A stretch of 64,000 bases of DNA from Engraulis encrasicolus (Eukaryota; Chordata; Actinopteri; Clupeiformes; Engraulidae). The stretch spans positions 5,434,864-5,498,863 of the forward strand of contig NC_085876.1 of NCBI RefSeq assembly GCF_034702125.1, read 5' to 3'. Below, one piece after another: positions 61,860 to 64,000 of the stretch; within the stretch, counting starts at the first letter, position 1; each line of letters starts with the position of its first letter. The notes beneath the pieces were generated by a model. That model was not told the DNA's origin and did no database searches. It saw only the letters and a list, made by a program, of their open reading frames with translations. The position numbers and the translations under genes were made by a program.

Positions 61860-63992
61860 TAGGGTGCATCAGTTGCCCCCTATGAAAAGATATTGCCTTG
61901 GCCCTATAGTAAAAATGTTCTACACCCAGTAAAATCACACTGTGTAAAATATTTTGAAATTTGGATGAAGTCTACCGGGGCCACCAGCCCCATGAAAATA
62001 GAAAATAATGGTGATAGTCAGAATCTTGGAATAGAAATGGACATTTTGCTGCATAAAGCTACCCAATAAAAAACATATCGTCTCAGCTCTGTGATAAAAA
62101 TGTTCTATGCACAGTAAAATCACTCTGTGTAAAATATTTTAAAATTTGGATGAAGTCTACCGGGGCCACCAGCCCCATGAAAATAGAAAATAATGGTGAC
62201 AGTCAAAATCTTGGATAGAAACAGGGCTGGACTGGCCATCTGGCATGGCGGGCATTTCCCGGTGAGCCCCGCACCCTCGTGGGCCCCCATTTTTTTTTTT
62301 ACATTACTGAAAATAGGGGCCCATGAGGGTGCGGGGCCCACCGGTGAGTCAGTTCTCCGGCACTAGTAATAATGAGGGGGCCCCCTTAAATCCAAAAGTG
62401 CCCGGTCCCTATTTATCGCCCAGTCCAGCCCTGAATAGAAATGGACATTTTGCTGCATAAAGCTACCCAATAAAAACATATTGCCTCAGCTGTGTGATAA
62501 AAAAATGTTCTATGCACAGTAAAATCACTCTTTGGAAAATGTGTTGAAATTTAGATTAATTCTACTTGGTCCGCAGGCCCATGAAAATACAAAACAATGG
62601 TGATAGTGATGGGCAACCTGGATTCCAAAGTCCAGTGCCACATATTCCAAATATAGCCAATATAATGAACCAGCTGACCCACTGCCAGTATCAAGCAAGA
62701 GATTGCGAAGTTGTAAGACTTTTGTGTGCTTCACCTGTGGGCCTACAGGATTGTACAGGTAGCTGTTAATACCTGGTGGAACATCTGTACTAAAGCTGTG
62801 AATGCTCCTTGGAATTACTTGTGTTTTTTTTTAAAGAAATCCCTGCAGTAGTTCAATAGAGTACATACAATACAACTGTATGTGATGTTGGAAAGAGTGG
62901 CTTCCCAAAACCTGTACTTAAGTGGCTTCTATGTCATGGGTATCACCAGGTCCAGAGTCCATTGCCAAGGGCCTCTCAGGTAAGTTATGGTACTCATCTG
63001 ATGGAGTAAAGTGAAATACTTCCACAGGCGATGGGATAAAGAAGTAATGGCACTCTTCAATACAGTTGTATTGACTGCTTTGTAGCCTAGGCATTCCAAG
63101 GAATATTCACAGCTTTGGTACAGATGTTCCTCCATGAATTGTAGGCCCACAGGTGAAACACACAAATTTAACAGTCATGCAGCTTTGCAATCTCTTGCTT
63201 GATACTAGCAGTGGTCCAAGGCAGCAAGGAATTGATATTGTGTTGCAAAAGAGCAAATTTGCCTAAATATAGCAGTTCGACCATCAGTCTGTCCTGAGAC
63301 TGAAGTCTGTGTAAGTGGATCGACTGAATACACAACCTGCTTAGATATTCCTTCTGTTTGTGCTCCCAATACAGGTGATCTCAATTCTAATTACCTCATC
63401 AACCTGGCTTAAGTGGTAATTAGGCTCAGCTGGTTCATTATATTGGCTGGGGCAAATGTGTCACACGGTTTGTCCACCTCTGTTTTAAGACAATGGCAAA
63501 CCTAGATTCAAAAGCTACAATCCAGTGCCACAGATTTCAAATTACCTGGTTTTACCTGTCCAATTGCCCTAACTGGAAAGGTAAAACTAGGTATGTCATT
63601 TGGAATATGTGGCACTGGAGTTCAGCTTTGGAATCCAGGTTGCCCATCACCATCACCATTATTTTGTATTTTCATGGGCCTGGTGGACCCGGTAGAATTC
63701 ATCTAAATTTCAACATATTTTACACAGAGTGATTTTACTGTGCATAGAACATTTTTATCACAGAGCTGAGACAATATGTTTTTTACTGGGTAGCTTTATG
63801 CAGCAAAATGTCCATTTCTATTCCAAGATTCTGACTATCACCATTATTTTCTATTTTCATGGGGCTGGTGGCCCCGGTAGACTTCATCCAAATTTCAAAA
63901 TATTTTACACAGTGTGTTTTTACTGGGTGTAGAACATTTTTACTATAGGGCCAAGGCAATATCTTTTCATAGGGGGCAACTGATGCACCCTA
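61860..63992. mobile_element. 2.13-kb hAT-like foldback element
   Basis: Ends TAGGGTGCATCAGTTGCCCC and GGGGCAACTGATGCACCCTA are exact inverses, and the long inverted arms (about 230-330 bp) are followed by repeats of the same subterminal unit (CCCCATGAAAATAGAAAATA) at about 62,170 and 62,580. A perfect 8-bp target duplication, ATGGGGGT, occupies 61852-61859 and 63993-64000, the last bases of the window. No transposase seen. Confidence 0.9.
62222..62433. mobile_element. 212-bp hAT-like MITE nested in the 61,860 element
   Basis: Ends CAGGGCTGGACTGG and CCAGTCCAGCCCTG are inverse of each other. The flanks GATAGAAA (62214-62221) and AATAGAAA (62434-62441) agree at 7 of 8 bases. The inner arms GGGGCCCA also pair. 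Confidence 0.85.
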
Positions 63993-64000
63993 ATGGGGGT

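Noticed and set aside
61935..62123. 62-residue frame repeated on the opposite strand at 63,729-63,932
   Set aside because: It is the inverted arm of the foldback element, not a duplicated gene.

Overview
The window is a piece of a ray-finned (teleost) fish genome. The genes are vertebrate, with many small exons and GT-AG introns. Long CA/TG and GA/TC tracts, tRNA-derived SINEs, CR1/L2/Rex1-type LINEs and short DNA transposons of kinds common in fish fill the space between exons. I cannot name the species.

Layout: (1) 1,409-13,436, minus strand: kdm1b (LSD2, a flavin histone H3K4 demethylase). 14 coding exons are present, from the start codon to about residue 577; the rest of the catalytic domain lies left of the window. 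(2) 13,912-28,653, plus strand: cfap69, complete in 23 coding exons (957 residues). It is divergent from kdm1b, with 475 bp between the two start codons, so they probably share a promoter. (3) About 29.3-35.9 kb: an unrecognised plus-strand gene with one secure terminal coding exon (34,542-34,691). (4) 39,594 to beyond 61,732, plus strand: an NHE1-type Na+/H+ exchanger (slc9a1, probably the teleost beta-NHE/slc9a1b paralogue). Seven coding exons cover the membrane domain; the cytoplasmic tail lies right of the window. The genes are not in one pathway; they are chromatin, cilium/flagellum and pH regulation genes that happen to be neighbours.

The most unusual pattern is not a gene. Next to at least eight exons of three unrelated genes, the introns hold one to three decayed copies of an exon edge together with its splice site and flanking intron. 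This is clearest in slc9a1 (exons 2, 3 and 4), and is also seen in cfap69 (exons 7, 8, 17) and kdm1b (exons 13, 14, perhaps 6). It looks like recurrent short-range tandem duplication at exon-intron borders, leaving decoy exons.

Mobile DNA can be dated by nesting. A 1.08-kb near-perfect palindrome with TA target duplications sits in a kdm1b intron. Two copies of a 1.4-kb TA-flanked element with about 215-bp inverted repeats occur at 1,593 and 59,556; the second interrupts a LINE. hAT-like elements with readable target duplications sit at 5,862, 23,836 (inside a SINE), 61,860 (inside a SINE, ending at the last base of the window) and 62,222 (inside the previous one). All reading frames made only of Ser-Leu, His-Thr, Cys-Val or Arg-Glu repeats are dinucleotide tracts and are not annotated as genes.
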